A DNA stretch of 64,000 nucleotides from Malurus cyaneus samueli (GCA_009741485.1 CM019219.1:3669060-3733059); one strand, 5' to 3'; shown: positions 51,450 to 64,000, counted from the first letter of the stretch. Notes: generated by a model not told the origin, from the letters alone. Made by a program: numbers and translations.

Positions 51450-53509
51450 CAGAACCATTTCCTTCTCCCAAAAATAATTTACTTCTTACTAATATTTATT
51501 TTGAGAGCTGGGTAGGAATCTTTCTCCCTGGCTTTCTTTACATCAGATCCACATCCTCACAGTCAGCTTTTAGGAACGTGCACCTCATTTTGCGTGGCTG
51601 CAGTGGTTTTTCCTCTGTCAGGGGCAATAAACCACTGCAAAGCACTCAGAGCTTTGTGGCTGATGGGCATGGCATATGGAATACACTTTGAAATTAAGCA
51701 TACAAACCCAGTTTGAATCTCAGAGGAAAACTGGATTGGTCAGCTTGTTGAACCTGATGAAGGCAGATCAGCCAGCTCAGCCAGCGCTCTCTGCTTCTCT
51801 TTTGTGTTATGAATGCATACTGCTCTAAAAATGAGCCTGACAAGAGCAAAGGCTCCTCTGGGCCTCTGAGACTCCCTCTGGACCTTTGAGATTCCTCAGT
51901 GTTTCAGCCTTTTGGACAGCCACAGTCCAACCCAGCAGCTGCCTGTTAATGCAAACCCTGACACTGGAAAAACAGGTGACAATGAATTCTTGAAACACAA
52001 GCATTAAGCAACTACTCAGTGAATTGTCAGCAGCTGCTCCACGAGCCCTGCCCTGCCTGCCACAGGTATTTATTAAAAGTATGATACCCGCCCTGATATG
52101 AAACACATGCACAGACACATGCACTGCCCAGTCACTCATGGCTCCTGAGCCAGCCCATACCAGCAATTTGGGAATTTCAAACCCACTGGGAAGCTTCCCA
52201 TCATGTAAAGGGAGACGAGCAAAAAGGAAAGGACCTCGAGAAAGAGCAGTGTCTAATTTCCTTGTCATTTTATGGACAGATCCTTCAAGAGAAAGTCACA
52301 TAGCTGCCCTGGTTTCTAGCACTTCTACTATTTTTCTAAAGTACGTTCTGCTCACACAATTCCATCACACTCAGCCTCCATCCCAGACTCAAATCTAGCA
52401 GGAAGAATTTCCCCACATTCTCACCACAACAGAAACACTTCAGGTATTTCCACTCACAATATGGTTTTATCCCCTTAACCTTGGAGCAATGTGGCACTGG
52501 AACCTTTTCCCTCCTCAGTCAGTCAGTGCCATTTACGTTTTTGGGATTACTTAGGAAGATTCCATCTCTGCAGACCATTCATTTATAGTTTAGCTTTTCC
52601 CTGTAGCCCTGTGCTCTGCAGTTGTCTCAGCTCTCGCTGCCTCCTCTGATACAGAAAGGAGAGGGTCAGGGTGCAAGGAAGTTCTGAGGTTACACAGCAA
52701 GCAGTGACATGACTAGAGAAAGGGAAATCACCTGTTCTGAGATCATAATTATCCTGAATTAACTGCACATCAAACTAGGAATTCAAACAGCAAAGTAAAA
52801 GCTTATTAAAAAAAAAACAAAAAACAAAAAAAACCCCACCAACTTAACTTTATTAAAGCAATTACTGCTAGGTTTGGGAAATAAAAAGAAATAAAACCAA
52901 AAAAGCAACTCTGAGACTCCACAAGTCCTAGCTCAGAAGAATTCACATCTGAAACAACTCCATGTCATTAGAAACACTGAATAACACGGTGATCAAAGGC
53001 ACTGTCAGTGCAATTATATTGTAAGGGAGGATAAGAGGGAGGCCCAGACAACGAAGTGTGAGTAACTGGGTTACTCCATGGGCTTGTTTTTAAACACTGC
53101 ACTCCACCATGTGAATGCTGCAGGTCTCATTTAACTGGGTCACCAGAACTGAGGCAGAAGTCTCCTTAACTTAAGGCTAGGAAGTGCTGTTTGTATCCTG
53201 ACTTCAGGCTACGAGGTGTGAGCACTGGGAAGCAAACCCACACAGGTAAGGACAGGAATGTGGCCCAGCAGATGGAACAGCTCAGAGCTCAGCTCCTCTG
53301 CTTTTAGGACCTCTCTGTCCTCACAAATATTTTTTTTCCCCACGTAATGCACATTTAGAAGCAACATATATTTAAGACAAAGTAAAGAACAGAGTAAGTG
53401 ACATACCCTCCCAAACCGCCCGGACAAAGGGCATCTGCCTGGAAAATTGCACCCCTCTCCAGCCCCAGGCTCCTGCCAAGCATTTCACGCAGTAATTCAA
53501 AGTAAATAC

Positions 53510-56500
53510 CTTTCAGTGGGTAATCCTGCCACAGCCACGTCGTGAAGTTCACTGAGGTCAAGGTTCTTAGGCTCAGTTAATGCAAGCGGTGATAGCTTTC
53601 CTTTGGCATCCTGGAGGGAGCTTTGGTGTTCTGCATTCATCCTGCTTGGCTGATTTTCAGCAGCAGCGAGACCTGCACGTGCAGAATGCTCACCCTGCTC
53701 CATCACAGGGAGGGCTGCAGAGTGGTTTTTGCACAGCTCTGCCTCCTGCTCCTCGCTGCTGGTGTTTATAGCTAAGAGTCCCTCAGCAGTGACTAACATC
53801 CTTGCAGTACCTGTTTTGGGGATGTCTCCGGTTTTTCCTTTACCTGTCCTTACCGTGCTCAGCTCTGTGTCACCGCTCTCTTTCACATCTCCCTCAGTCA
53901 CACTGCCAGCTTCTACATTACAGTCAGTTTGTAAGCAATCATCCTGGCTTACTTCAGTTTTTAAGTAATCTATTAACCCCTGCACCATCACTTTCTTTTC
54001 TTGCTGCGCATCTTGAGGATTTCCCGATGTTTCCAAGCATTTCCCGTTTACTGTTTCATCCTGTATCACCTGCATGTCATTCTGAGACCCGATGTCATGC
54101 ACAAAACTGCTGTGAACATGTCCCTCCTGCTCCTCCTCAGGTGACACATTAAAATTGTCTGGCAGTTTTTCACTTCTGTAAGATCCTCCTGGGACAAGAG
54201 TTGAAGCTGCCATGCCAGAGATGCTCTTGGCAACGCCGTGCTCACTTTCCTCCTGCTCATTTGGCTTAAGATCCTGGCACTGCTCACTGGGAAGACTCAG
54301 ATCCCCTTCAGAGGAAGCTGGTTCTGTAATTAAGTGATTTCCCTCCGTGGCAGCAGCATCTCCTCCATCGCCCGCAGAGCTCGCAGCTCCGCCGTGCTGC
54401 TGCTGCCTGTCGGAACACAAGGGCAACTCCTCAGCTGCTGCCCCATGGGATGAAGCTGGTCCTTGCTCCTTTATCTCTAAGCTCATTAGTGTTTCAGGAT
54501 CAACGCCACCGGCACACACGCCTTCCTGTCTTTCCATCTCACCGCTCTCGCTGGGTTTGCCCGGCTGGCGAGGATTTTCCGGAGCGCGTTGGGCAGATGG
54601 AGCGCCATCCAAGCTGGGGAACAACTCTTCTAAACAGCCAGCGGGCTGCCTGCTTGCCTCTGTGTCCTGGAGATTTGCTGGTGGCAGCTCTGCTGCTGTG
54701 TTTGCTCCTTGCAGAGATTTGCCTTGGGCAGCTTTGCGGGAAGTCTCGGCAGCTAAAGACAACTCGTGCCCCTCTGATTCTGAGGTGGCCTCGGGAGCTC
54801 CTGGGCTTGCTCTGTTTGGTTCTGAAAAGTTCTCCACATCACAGAGTTCTGCTGTGTCCTTGGCCACTGCACTCTGCTTGGAGCCTGCATGGTTTTCGGA
54901 CAAAAGTTGGGGTAATTCAGCACTCAGTGTGCTGTTGAGAGTTTTTTTAAAAATCTGGCTGATGTGCTCTCTGAAGTCTGGGATGCTGGAGCTAATGTCC
55001 AGGGAGCTGCAAGTCAGAGCCTCATGCTCCCTTGCAGAGTTCTCTGCAGACTGCTTGGAAACACTGATGTCTGCCCTGGTTATGTTATTATTCTCTTTTG
55101 GAAGCTCTTCCATTTTTTCTGAATTCCCATGTTTCTCTAAGATCTCACCGTACTTGTCATCTACACAGATATTGGTTGCAATTTCCTCATTACAGCCTTC
55201 TTGTGATGATGAAAGGCTCAGCAGCTTCCCTTCTGGAGTAGGGAGTGCTAACAGAGCCTCTGCTGAACTGTCACTTTGCTGCTCTTTGAAGTTTAACTCA
55301 CTTTTTGTTTTTTTGGATTTAATTGCAGTGATCTCTTTCTTCAGCTTCTCAGAACTGAAGTGTGATGAGTTTCCAGTTCTCTGCCCTACATTCAAAGTCT
55401 CTGGCAGGGTGAAACTTTCGTCTCCATCACCCTGAAAACTTTGCTCTGGACAGTCTTTTCCACTCACACGCATATTCCCTGCAGAGCTGTTTTCTGAATT
55501 TGCTGTTTTGCCTGTGCTTTCCCTGGGTGAAGGACCTGAGGGTGCTGACACCTGAGGACCCTGCAAATTGGAGTTACTGTCTAATGTGCTTTGACATGCC
55601 ACAGCTTCCAGATCATAATTTAGTGATTCCCCCCCAGTACTCTTGTCTATTTTGTTTCCAGGTTGCTGGCTGGGATGGCTGAGTGCAGAGGGCTGGGTAG
55701 AGAGGGCTGTAAAATCTGCTTGACAGTAACCAGGCTGCTCTGTTGCATTTTGAATGCAGCTGGATTTATGTGAGTTATCAGTGGGAATTATTTCCCTGTG
55801 TGCCTGTAGTGATGAAGGAGATTCCTGTGCTCCTGGACTTGTATCAAGCTTTATATTGCTTATTTCTGGGACAGAAGTGACAGAAGCACTGTCCTCACAA
55901 CTTATCTCCGCATTTCCATCTTTCTGGATGATTCCCCCATCAGCAGCCAGAATATTTTCTGAGTTTTTTGCCATTAATGGCGCTTTCCTTTGAGTTTCTG
56001 GATGAGGTATTCGGGGATCATCTTTCTCAGAATTATCAGCAGTATGTGCTATTTCTGTATCAGCCTGTGATGTGTTGGTGGCACTTGCTGAACGCTGCGT
56101 CCCTGGCAGAGCGTTCACAGCAGCATTACCCTCTCCCCTGCCTGGCTGCTCATCCTTTCCAGGCTCATCACAAAACGTGTCTCTCTGACATGCTGCTTCA
56201 TGCTGCCTCGCTGAGATCAAAGAATTATCACCCTGCTCGGGCTTGCTCGGGTTTTGCTTAGCGCAGCACTTCCCTTCTGCCTTGAGATGGGTTTTGTTTT
56301 GCTCCTTGCCATCTTGCAAATGAAGCACGCTCACACCAGGAGGGTTTTGCCCGTGTTTGCTGCTGCACACATCCTCAGCACTGCTGTCCTTGTCCTGTTC
56401 TTCTGGCCTGTCAGAGCCAGGCTGGGGCGGTGCTGGCCCTGGCACAGATTGTTTTTCAGGGTTGTTTGAAATCTCCAGAGGTGTTTGTGATGCGTTGCTG

Positions 56501-59134
56501 GGGTTATCTCGGTCCAGTTGCCGCCCGGGTTTCTGTGCCCTTCCTTTGTGCTCCTGCTCACCTGCTCCCCTGACAGCTGCCAGGCTGTTTTGGTGCTGTT
56601 CAGGTCGTGTATTTGAGCTCCAGCCACTGTCACCAGCACCAGGGAGCGACTGCTCTGTTTGCCCTGCCCGGGGAGGAGCTGTTGGATTTTCTGCATTTTC
56701 CTGCAGCTTGTGGAGACCGCACTCCAGAATCTCTGCAGAGCTGCTCGTGTCCCTGTCAGAGGGACAGCTCTCTGCAGTGACGTGGCTGTCACCCCCTTCC
56801 TCCATGTGAATGTGCTGAGCAGTGAGCCCTGAAGTGCCAGCTGCAGCCTGGGGGGGTTCTGAACGAGTCTCCTGCGTATTTCTGTGACTTTCTGGAGCCT
56901 CTTGCTCCAGCTGAGCTTGCACTGGCACATCTGATTTACATTCACTTTTCTGAGCCAAATCTTCCTCCTCCTCGGAACTTTTCCCTGCAGTTTGGTGCTT
57001 CTCTTGCTGAGTACCCTCATTTTGATTTCCATCCCCAGCACTGCTGTGTGCAGCTGCAGGTTCCTGTTCTGGATCTCTGTGAGACACTTCAGTGATGAAA
57101 CTGTTCTGGTCTTTGGTTTCTGGAGCCTGTGAGGCCTCCTTGGTTTGTCCCACAGTCCCTGCCAACTCATCCAACCCCTGGAAATCGAATTTTAATTGGG
57201 GCATTTTTGCACTTTCTCCTGACTTGCTGGAGCTCTCAGGCTTTTCCTGACTCTCAGCTTTGCATTCAGGTTCCAACACAGTTTCTCCAGCAAAATTCTT
57301 TTCCCAGGATTCATCCTGCTTACTCTGCTTAATATGACCATTCCCAGGGTGGAGGAGCACTGAACTGTGTGCACCATCCAAACAAACCTTTTCAGTCCTG
57401 CTACAGCCTGACTGCTCTGAAATTCTGCCTCCTGCCCCAGTGTTAAAGCAATCAGAACTCCGTGGGCATTCCTCCCTTGCCAGCTGTGGGGTAGCCATAA
57501 TTTTGTTCTCCAGACCATCTTGGGAAGCTGCTTTCTCTTTGCTCGTTTGTTGATCAGGCTCACAACCACAAGGCTGGGAATTACTTTTGGATGATTTAAA
57601 GTTACACTCTAAATTCAGAGGCCTTCCCTCACCTTCTTCCCCCAGGTCACCTGTTGAGGTGTTTTCACCAAGACTGAATTTTTCAGGGTCCTGTTCCAAG
57701 TGGGGATTTTCCATGTCCTGGTGGTGGCTGCTGACAGAGCTCAACATTTGTCTTCCTGCCCCACTCGAGCCCTCAGGTAATTCACTGGTTTCTGACATTT
57801 GTGCATCCTCTGTTCTGATTCCATTTTTCCCTCCTGTTACATCCGCCCCCGTTTCTTTTTGATACAGCTCTGTGGATCTGCACACAGAAGTACTTAATGC
57901 ATATTCCTCCAGTAATAATCTTTTATCTACCACTGAATTTTCCTTGGTGGGACTGATAATGCTTTCTGTTTCAGAACGCGTGGTGCTTTCTCTAGACACA
58001 TCACCAGCTTTTATAATTTCGTTGCTATTGGCTTCTTCTGGGCTTTCAGTTGTGACAGCTGATTTTTCTTCTTCCTCTCTCTCAAAAGATAAAGGCACGC
58101 TGAAATTCTCAGCACTAATAAGCTCATCCTCCTTTTGAAGCTCTCTTTGAAAAAGGGGTTTGTTTTTTTCAGAGGCTGTTTTCACTGCTTCCCTCCTCGC
58201 TGGATCTTGAGGCCCATTTCCAGGCACATACTCACTTGAAAGCTCTTCAGGCTTTGGTACCAGGAAGAAATTTGGAGGGCTAGAAGGCAACTCTGACATT
58301 AAAGTACAGGGTTCTGATTGCTTCCTTCTGCTTCCAGGTAGAGCTGGATTTGCCTCATTCCCTTTAGCTGTTGTTTCAGCCCCCATTTGTAGATTACAGA
58401 TCGCACTGAAGCCCTGAGCATTCACAATTGCTCCAAATTTTTCACTGTCTGAGCCTCCTGTTGCTGGATAATTTGGGATTAAGGTTTCCTTTTTCATTAG
58501 CAGACCCTCTCCACCATCTGTGTTCTGTCTACCTTGCTGCATTACTGCCTGCAGCTGACCTACTTCCAAAACTCCTCGCTCCTGCCCGGCCTCCTGAGCA
58601 GTAAAATAATCTCCTGCTGCTTCACCCCGGGGAATCGTGCTGACATGTGGCTCCCTCATGCCACCCAGCTGCTCGTCCTGCTGGAGTGATCCTAATGCAC
58701 TCAAACCCATTTGTGTGGCTCCTGGCATTTCTGCGATGGTTGCCGCAGGGCTGGGCTCCAGGCAGGGCATTTTGGGCTCGTTCTCGCTGGTTTTGGTAGA
58801 GTGGGCAGCGATATTTTCCACAGATTGGGCATGTGCTGACCCCTCTTGTGTGTCATTCCCTGGAGCTGGTGCTGTGCTGCAGTCTGAGGGGTGTGATTTG
58901 TCACTGCTGCCTGTGCCATGTTCCTTGGCGAGAGGCACAGAGACGGGCAGGTTCCTCTCCCTCACTTCAGCAGAGTTTTTTAAGAACTCAGAGTCTGTTT
59001 GTCCTCCTGGCTCGTGCAGGGCAGTGCTGTGTCCTGTCCCCTCTGCAGGCACCGTGCTGGAGTTGGGTTTGGAAAGCTCTTCAGCACTGATGCCTTCGTT
59101 ACCGACGCTGCCAACAACGGAAACGTTTATTTGT
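53510..59134 (-). CDS. TACC2: TACC2 giant internal coding exon (long isoform)
   Basis: This exon encodes the long, disordered N-terminal part of TACC2, a centrosome- and microtubule-associated protein whose C-terminal coiled coil (outside the window) binds CKAP5/ch-TOG in this family. It is one uninterrupted frame of about 1,875 codons, rich in Ser, Glu, Gln and Pro, with no membrane segment or enzymatic motif. Identity rests on anchors shared with mammalian TACC2 as I remember it: a GSVG motif near the start, DFREHISQIF about three quarters through (near 54978-54950), followed by a SAVAKD segment, and a terminal TE-S junction. The rest diverges strongly, as is usual for this exon. The donor is GAAAG|GTATTT at 53510/53509, leaving phase 2. 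Two in-frame acceptors are possible: after TTGACATGAG (exon from 59134, stronger pyrimidine tract) or after GTTGGCAG (from 59107). I prefer 59134 because similarity to mammals seems to begin before GSVG. The ATG at 59139 would be intronic and is probably not a start. Confidence 0.93.
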
Positions 59135-59266
59135 CTCATGTCAATAAAGAAGCAAAGAATAAGAAATAAAGAACAAAACCATTTCGTGCCTCTGGTGCTT
59201 CAAAGCCATGCAGTGCATGCACTGAGAAGCTGATAATCTGCTTTCAGGGGTTAAACCATCAGACAT

Positions 59267-59413
59267 GGTGCTTTAAATGCTCATTACTCTGCAAAGTGTG
59301 TTCTCTGTTTTACCTGGTGCTTTAAATGCTCTTTACTCTGCAAAGTGTGTTCTCTGTTTTACCTGGTGCTTTAAATGCTCATTACTCTGCAAAATGTGTT
59401 TTCTGTTTTACCT
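59267..59413 (+). repeat. Three tandem copies of a 49-bp unit
   Basis: Units at 59267-59315, 59316-59364 and 59365-59413 each start GGTGCTTTAAATGCTC and end TGTTTTACCT, with only a few substitutions. The array lies about 130 bp upstream (minus-strand sense) of the giant-exon acceptor. Confidence 0.95.
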
Positions 59414-62227
59414 GAGAGCCACCGTGCACATGGCATGCATTTTAACCATTCCAAAATCTCCAAAAAGTGTGGGGAGAGAGGACATGCATCTGACAGCCTA
59501 AAGGAGCAACATGGGAAAAAAAACTGGGGGAAAAAAACCACTGGGAAAAGCCACGGCACCTCAAAGAAAGGCTTTTTGTTTCTGCTTCTGAGAGACTACT
59601 TTGCCAAATCTACACAGCGAGTGCTGTTATCTGGCTGCGCTCGAGTGCGTAGCACGAGATTAAGAAGGGCCCATCTGCTGAATGTTTTCTCCAACTAATC
59701 AGCACGCTTGGTTCTCACCAAAAGGGCAAAGGGCTCACCCTGCCCAGTGTGGGATGCTGCTGCGCCGTGATCCACACCCGATGAGGTCATTTAATCGCGG
59801 GGTTTGATTTCAGTGCATCTAAGCTATAAACCTTGGTGTGTTCTCTTTCTCCACCCATTAAAGATAAGATAGAATAAATGGAATCAGAGATGATTAAGTG
59901 CCAGAAGGAGGGGTTATTTTAAATATTCTTCACTGTTTGGACCACAGTTTTTCTCAGTGAGGTTTGTAGGTGGTGAAATGGGTTAATCTTGCTCTCTCAC
60001 TCACCTTTCTGGGTATATTCTCACTGCTTCAGGGAATATGGAGAGAAAAATCTATTTGGAACTGAATGTACAGAGGAGCAAGGGGCAGTGTTTATTTAAC
60101 ATGAAATGATGAATCGCAAGCAAAGCAGAACACAGATAACACCTTGCAAGTGCACAGGGAGGGGAGGCTCACGCTGAGCCCATGGCTGCAGCTCGGCCAC
60201 AGCTTAGCAGTGACAGGTTACATTTCAGAAATTCCAATGCCCCCATAGATTGGAGCTGGAAAAGATGCTTAAAACACCTTCTGCAAGGCCAAGCATAGAT
60301 TGGATTTTAGGTAATCTCCAGAAATCTGAGAAGCCTCTCTCTGCTTCTGTGCCCAAGTTTTACACACAAGACACTCGATGGAGAGGTTGAGTCAGTAACC
60401 AGCTCTGGGGTTCCTGTGGGTGAGGTTTGTGTTTTTATGGACACAGCCTCTTGAGCTGTGCTACTGTGCACAAAATGCCCTTCCAGGTGGGGCCAAACCT
60501 ACTCCTTATACTGAGAACTGCCCAACAAGCAATTTCATTAAGGACACCTGCACCTAAAACTGAACAGGAGTGTGCCTTAGGTCCTGAAAACCTTCTTCAG
60601 AGTCATTGCAGCAGGAAATAAATTACAATTAAATTTGCCTAATTTACGGCTAAGCCTCAAATCTAAAGTAAAATATCTATAACTCACAATCCATGTATAG
60701 TTTATATAGGTATAAACAAGTTTCAGCAATGCTTGGCGTGGGTTTGAACATTTAATTTGTAACATCAATACATTTTATTTAAAGTTTCAGAAAATGCTTT
60801 CACCCAGAGGAATTTTTCTTTCCCTAGCACACTGAAAACATTCCTCCATATGAAACTCACTGACTCTGGGAATAGCAGAGATGGGAATACCAGGGATGGC
60901 ATTACAGTATTTGGTGTCTGCTGGATCACTGACAACATGGGGCATGACAGGACATGAGCAAACAGCAGGGAAATGCCACGAGGCTTTCCATAAAGAGGAA
61001 TACACTTCATTATTGACATTAATTTTGCACTCAGGGAAGCTTAATTAGAAGAGGAGGGACAGAAACCACAAAACCGAGATGAGGAGGGGATGGAGAAGTG
61101 GGAGTCAGTTGTTATTCTGGCTTTTTGCTGTGCTGCAGGTCTATCTTCTTACTGACTAAATTGCTCATTAGCAGTTTTGTGCCCAGGGTTCTTCACCCTG
61201 GAAGCATTCTCCTGTCAGAGAGTTCCATGATCTGAGGAGAACAAAACCAGGTGGAGGTTGAGGGGGGGAAGCCCCTCTAAACTCCATGAAACTTGGCATT
61301 GGAAAAAGGAGAAAACACAATCTACAGTTAGAATTTCTGCTTATCATTTATCTTTAATCTCTGATTGTTTACTTATCATTAATCCCATCTGTCAACAGAG
61401 CTGGAAAATGCACAGTAATAAATCTGGGATGGAAATGTTGGTCATATTCACTATATAGAAAATCTATCATCATATATTTGCATTTTTCACATTTCATCTG
61501 ACTGAATTTTCTCTTTTACACACGATTTCTTTGTTACATTAGGCTTCTGTTTGCAGCTATGAAATATGAAACAGCTCCAGACATGCCTGAAGTGGTTAAA
61601 TATTCTTGACTACAATTTCTAAACCCATGAACTCTCTACTGCCCTGCTGGTAGCAACTTTATCAAGAGCCACAGTAATAAACTTGTGACTTAGCACGTTC
61701 AAGGGAGATGACAATCCTATGAACCAAGCTCAGCATTATGAATCAATCATAACAATTTTTCTGGTACTTCTCAGTACATTTCAGTAATGCTGAGAAGTTG
61801 TTCACTTTCCTCAGGAGCAGATGAAGGAATTGGGACAAGTTTGTAATGAATGTGTGCTGAGCAGAATTAAAATGACAGTGCTGGCACATGCTGTGACAGC
61901 GAGTTAAACTATCACTTTTGGAGTGGAGTAGCACAGATTCATTATCGGGGCTGCTGCAGCTTGCCTCAATGTTTTATTCAGGACACAACACAGAAATGAA
62001 AGGCTTGGTTTTTAATCATAATAGGATAAGTCCAGACTGACCTGCCTGGATATCTCTATTTATGTTTCTCCCTCTGATGGGACTAACAAGGAAATCCATA
62101 CAGGGAGCATATCCTACATCTTCCTTCTCATTATTTGCAATCTTGCTTTTCTGTCTGCAAGACATGCCGGGGTTAGACAAACATCTGTTGGGAATGCCTT
62201 AAGCACAGTTGATCCTGCTTTAGGGCA

Positions 62228-62280
62228 GAAAGATGGACTGGGTGACCCTTTAAGGTCACACCTAGTCCCATTATCTTCCA
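62228..62280 (+). mobile_element. Possible ancient CR1 3' end trace
   Basis: GATGGACTGGGTGACCCTTT AAGGTC resembles the CR1 3' end, but the tail is lost. Confidence 0.35.
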
Positions 62281-64000
62281 CTCTCTTAAAAGGGAATAAC
62301 ACTACTGGGAAATTACACCACATGCTGAAGATAATTCCCCTGAGTAAAACCCCATCTACATTAAATCAATAATTACTTGCAGGGAGCATGTGTTTTCAGA
62401 CAACCCATTTAATACAATCAAAGCTATGGCTCTAAAAGTTGGTATTTTTAAACACAGGAAAATAAAGTATGTTTCCTTTTGTGGGTAATCTGATGTATCA
62501 CCGTGTTTTTAAAGGGAAAATTCATTCATATTTAAAACAAAACATGCAAATGACAAAGCACGGAGGAACAGTCAAGTTCCTCACAGTTCATGCAGGGTTT
62601 AGGGCAGAAAAAGTAATTTTGCTATGAATAATTGCTGCATGTGACTGATGATGTTAAAAAAAAAAAAAGAAGATGCAGTCTTGCAAAGAGCTAGGTGCAT
62701 CTGTGGCTTGAAATATTTGTGACCCACTGCACCCAGGAGTTCCTAAAGGGAGTTCTTCCCTCATCTTAGAAGTTGAAAAGAATTTACAATTTCAGGGCCC
62801 TCACAGACCCACCATATGGATACTGTACTTCCACTTACAGCACCTAATAACAAAGAGTAAATTTTTTACATGTCTAAAATGTTTGTTTTGCATGAATAAT
62901 TAGTGAGAATTTGCCTGTTTGGAAGTGCATGGCAAATTTACCAATTAATTTTTAATACCTGCAGTTAACCTCTTCCACCACCATCAGATCTTGTGGCAAG
63001 TCTGAATTTTTCTGGAACCATTTAAGAGTCCTGCCCAGTTACTCAGATGTTTATTAGGAGAGCACTGCCTGGTCTGTATTTAGGGTGTGAAGCTATAAAG
63101 GATGTTAAGAAATGGATGACTTTTGGTGCTCATCCCATAAATGCTTCCAGATTAAGAGCCATACCCGATTTGCCAGCCATTAACACTTGAAGTGACAGCT
63201 CCCATTAGTCTTTGTGCAAAGACAAAGGTCCAGGGGACAAAACCAGCAGCAGCCAGACAAAATCTCTGCTGGCATTTACTGAGTGGGAGCGTGTGTGGAG
63301 AGTGGGTTACAGATGAAAAGATATGATGTGTACTCGAAAAACAACAAGAAATGAAGATAACACGACAGAAAAGTGTAGATAATTCAAAATGTCCATTTCT
63401 AATCCCTTTGCTCTCCTTCTAACACGTGCAGAAGCTGCTGCAAGGACAGGGAGCTCTTCCAATCCAGTCCTTGGGGGAACAGTGAATCCCAGAGCTCACA
63501 CACGGTGCCATCCACACTGATGTAACCCCGAGCCTGAGTGATGCTATTCCCACGAGGGGAATGAAATCTGGGGATGAATTCAGAAAGCACCGAGGGCAGC
63601 AGATGCACAGGGAGCTCAGTGAGCACAGCACATGGCAGCTGCCTCTCAAACGGGTCTGTTCTCTTTCCCTGACACACGAGAGATCAGTGTGTACATTCTG
63701 AGCTCACACATTTGGACACAGCGTGCTGGAGGATCTGAGTTAAGGAATCCTGCATTTTAATCTGTCCCTAAGAGGTACTGCAAGTTAATGAGGAACATGG
63801 AATTCATTTCCATATTCCCTTTCCAAAACAAAACAAAACAAGTCGCAGTTTTAGAGACAGAACAAGTCACTGTTTGAACTTTTCAGAGCAAGCAAACACA
63901 TGAGAAATCCATCATTGCTGAAGGGCTGCTAACAGCAGCCAGACTCCCCCACCCTCTGTGCATCTAAGCTTTCAGGAAAAAGTGAAGCAGGAATAATGAT

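Larger units (their letters stand above)
38665..53509 (-). other. TACC2 15-kb intron after the giant exon
   Basis: Runs from donor GTATTT (53509) to acceptor CTCTCCACAG (38665). Contains the second CpG island, a CR1 end, a CT-rich minisatellite and the assembly gap. The coding junction reads through without it in line with mammals, so no coding exon seems to be missing. Confidence 0.75.
59135..64000 (-). other. TACC2 intron upstream of the giant exon (partial)
   Basis: Ends with the pyrimidine-rich acceptor before 59134. Apart from a triplicated 49-bp unit, a degenerate CR1-like trace and one unexplained short open frame (63399-63677), nothing recognisable. The first coding exon of the long isoform (mammalian MGNENS-type start) was not found and should lie beyond 64000. 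Confidence 0.7.

Noticed and set aside
54347..55435. 362-codon open frame on the plus strand opposite the giant TACC2 exon
   Set aside because: It lies wholly antisense to a Ser/Glu-rich exon whose composition suppresses stops on the other strand. Its Leu/Ser/Cys-rich translation shows no domain.
56331..57170. 279-codon frame on the minus strand in another frame of the giant exon
   Set aside because: Overlaps the real TACC2 frame and has no similarity or splice support.
58637..59233. 198-codon plus-strand frame over the start of the giant exon
   Set aside because: Antisense shadow; it runs past the splice acceptor into intron without any exon-like feature.
60246..60300. Possible CR1 trace (CATAGATTGGAGCTGGAAAA)
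   Set aside because: Only a short loose resemblance; too degraded to call.
1..64000. CRISPR array, operon, prophage or other prokaryotic system
   Set aside because: Exon-intron structure, CpG islands and CR1 elements show vertebrate DNA; no array of regularly spaced repeats or clustered prokaryotic frames exists.

Overview
This is vertebrate, almost certainly avian, nuclear DNA: widely spaced exons with GT/AG borders, two CpG islands, and CR1 LINE 3' ends carrying the ATTCTATGATTCT-type tail. The CR1 style suggests a passerine, but that is inference. There is no bacterial-type gene content.

The window is the 5'-middle part of one gene on the minus strand, TACC2 (transforming acidic coiled-coil containing protein 2). 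Read 5' to 3' (descending coordinates) it holds: an upstream intron end (64000-59135); the giant TACC2 coding exon (59134-53510, about 1,875 codons); a 15-kb intron with a CpG island and a possible alternative first exon (about 43.5 kb); a 126-nt exon (38664-38539); a 132-nt exon (33354-33223); a long intron containing the well-supported first exon of the short isoform (MGGSQSL..., 18913-18846) in a second CpG island; and the exon with the SSDSEEAFETPE motif (2176-2014). The true N-terminus and the C-terminal TACC coiled-coil lie outside the window.

All acceptors and donors from the giant exon to the SSDSEEAF acceptor split a codon after its second base (phase 2). The short-isoform first exon also ends in phase 2. 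The giant exon and both small exons can therefore be included or skipped without changing frame, which is how one locus yields a very long and a short TACC2.

The rest is intron: CR1 fragments, homopolymer and minisatellite tracts, a 23-N gap, and two segments (2,051 bp and 92 bp) that are each present twice in tandem around a single N, most likely uncollapsed alleles or overlaps in the assembly. A long imperfect inverted repeat (about 360-bp arms, 1.5-kb spacer) underlies the larger one. I see no evidence for a second protein-coding gene or for an undescribed multi-gene system.
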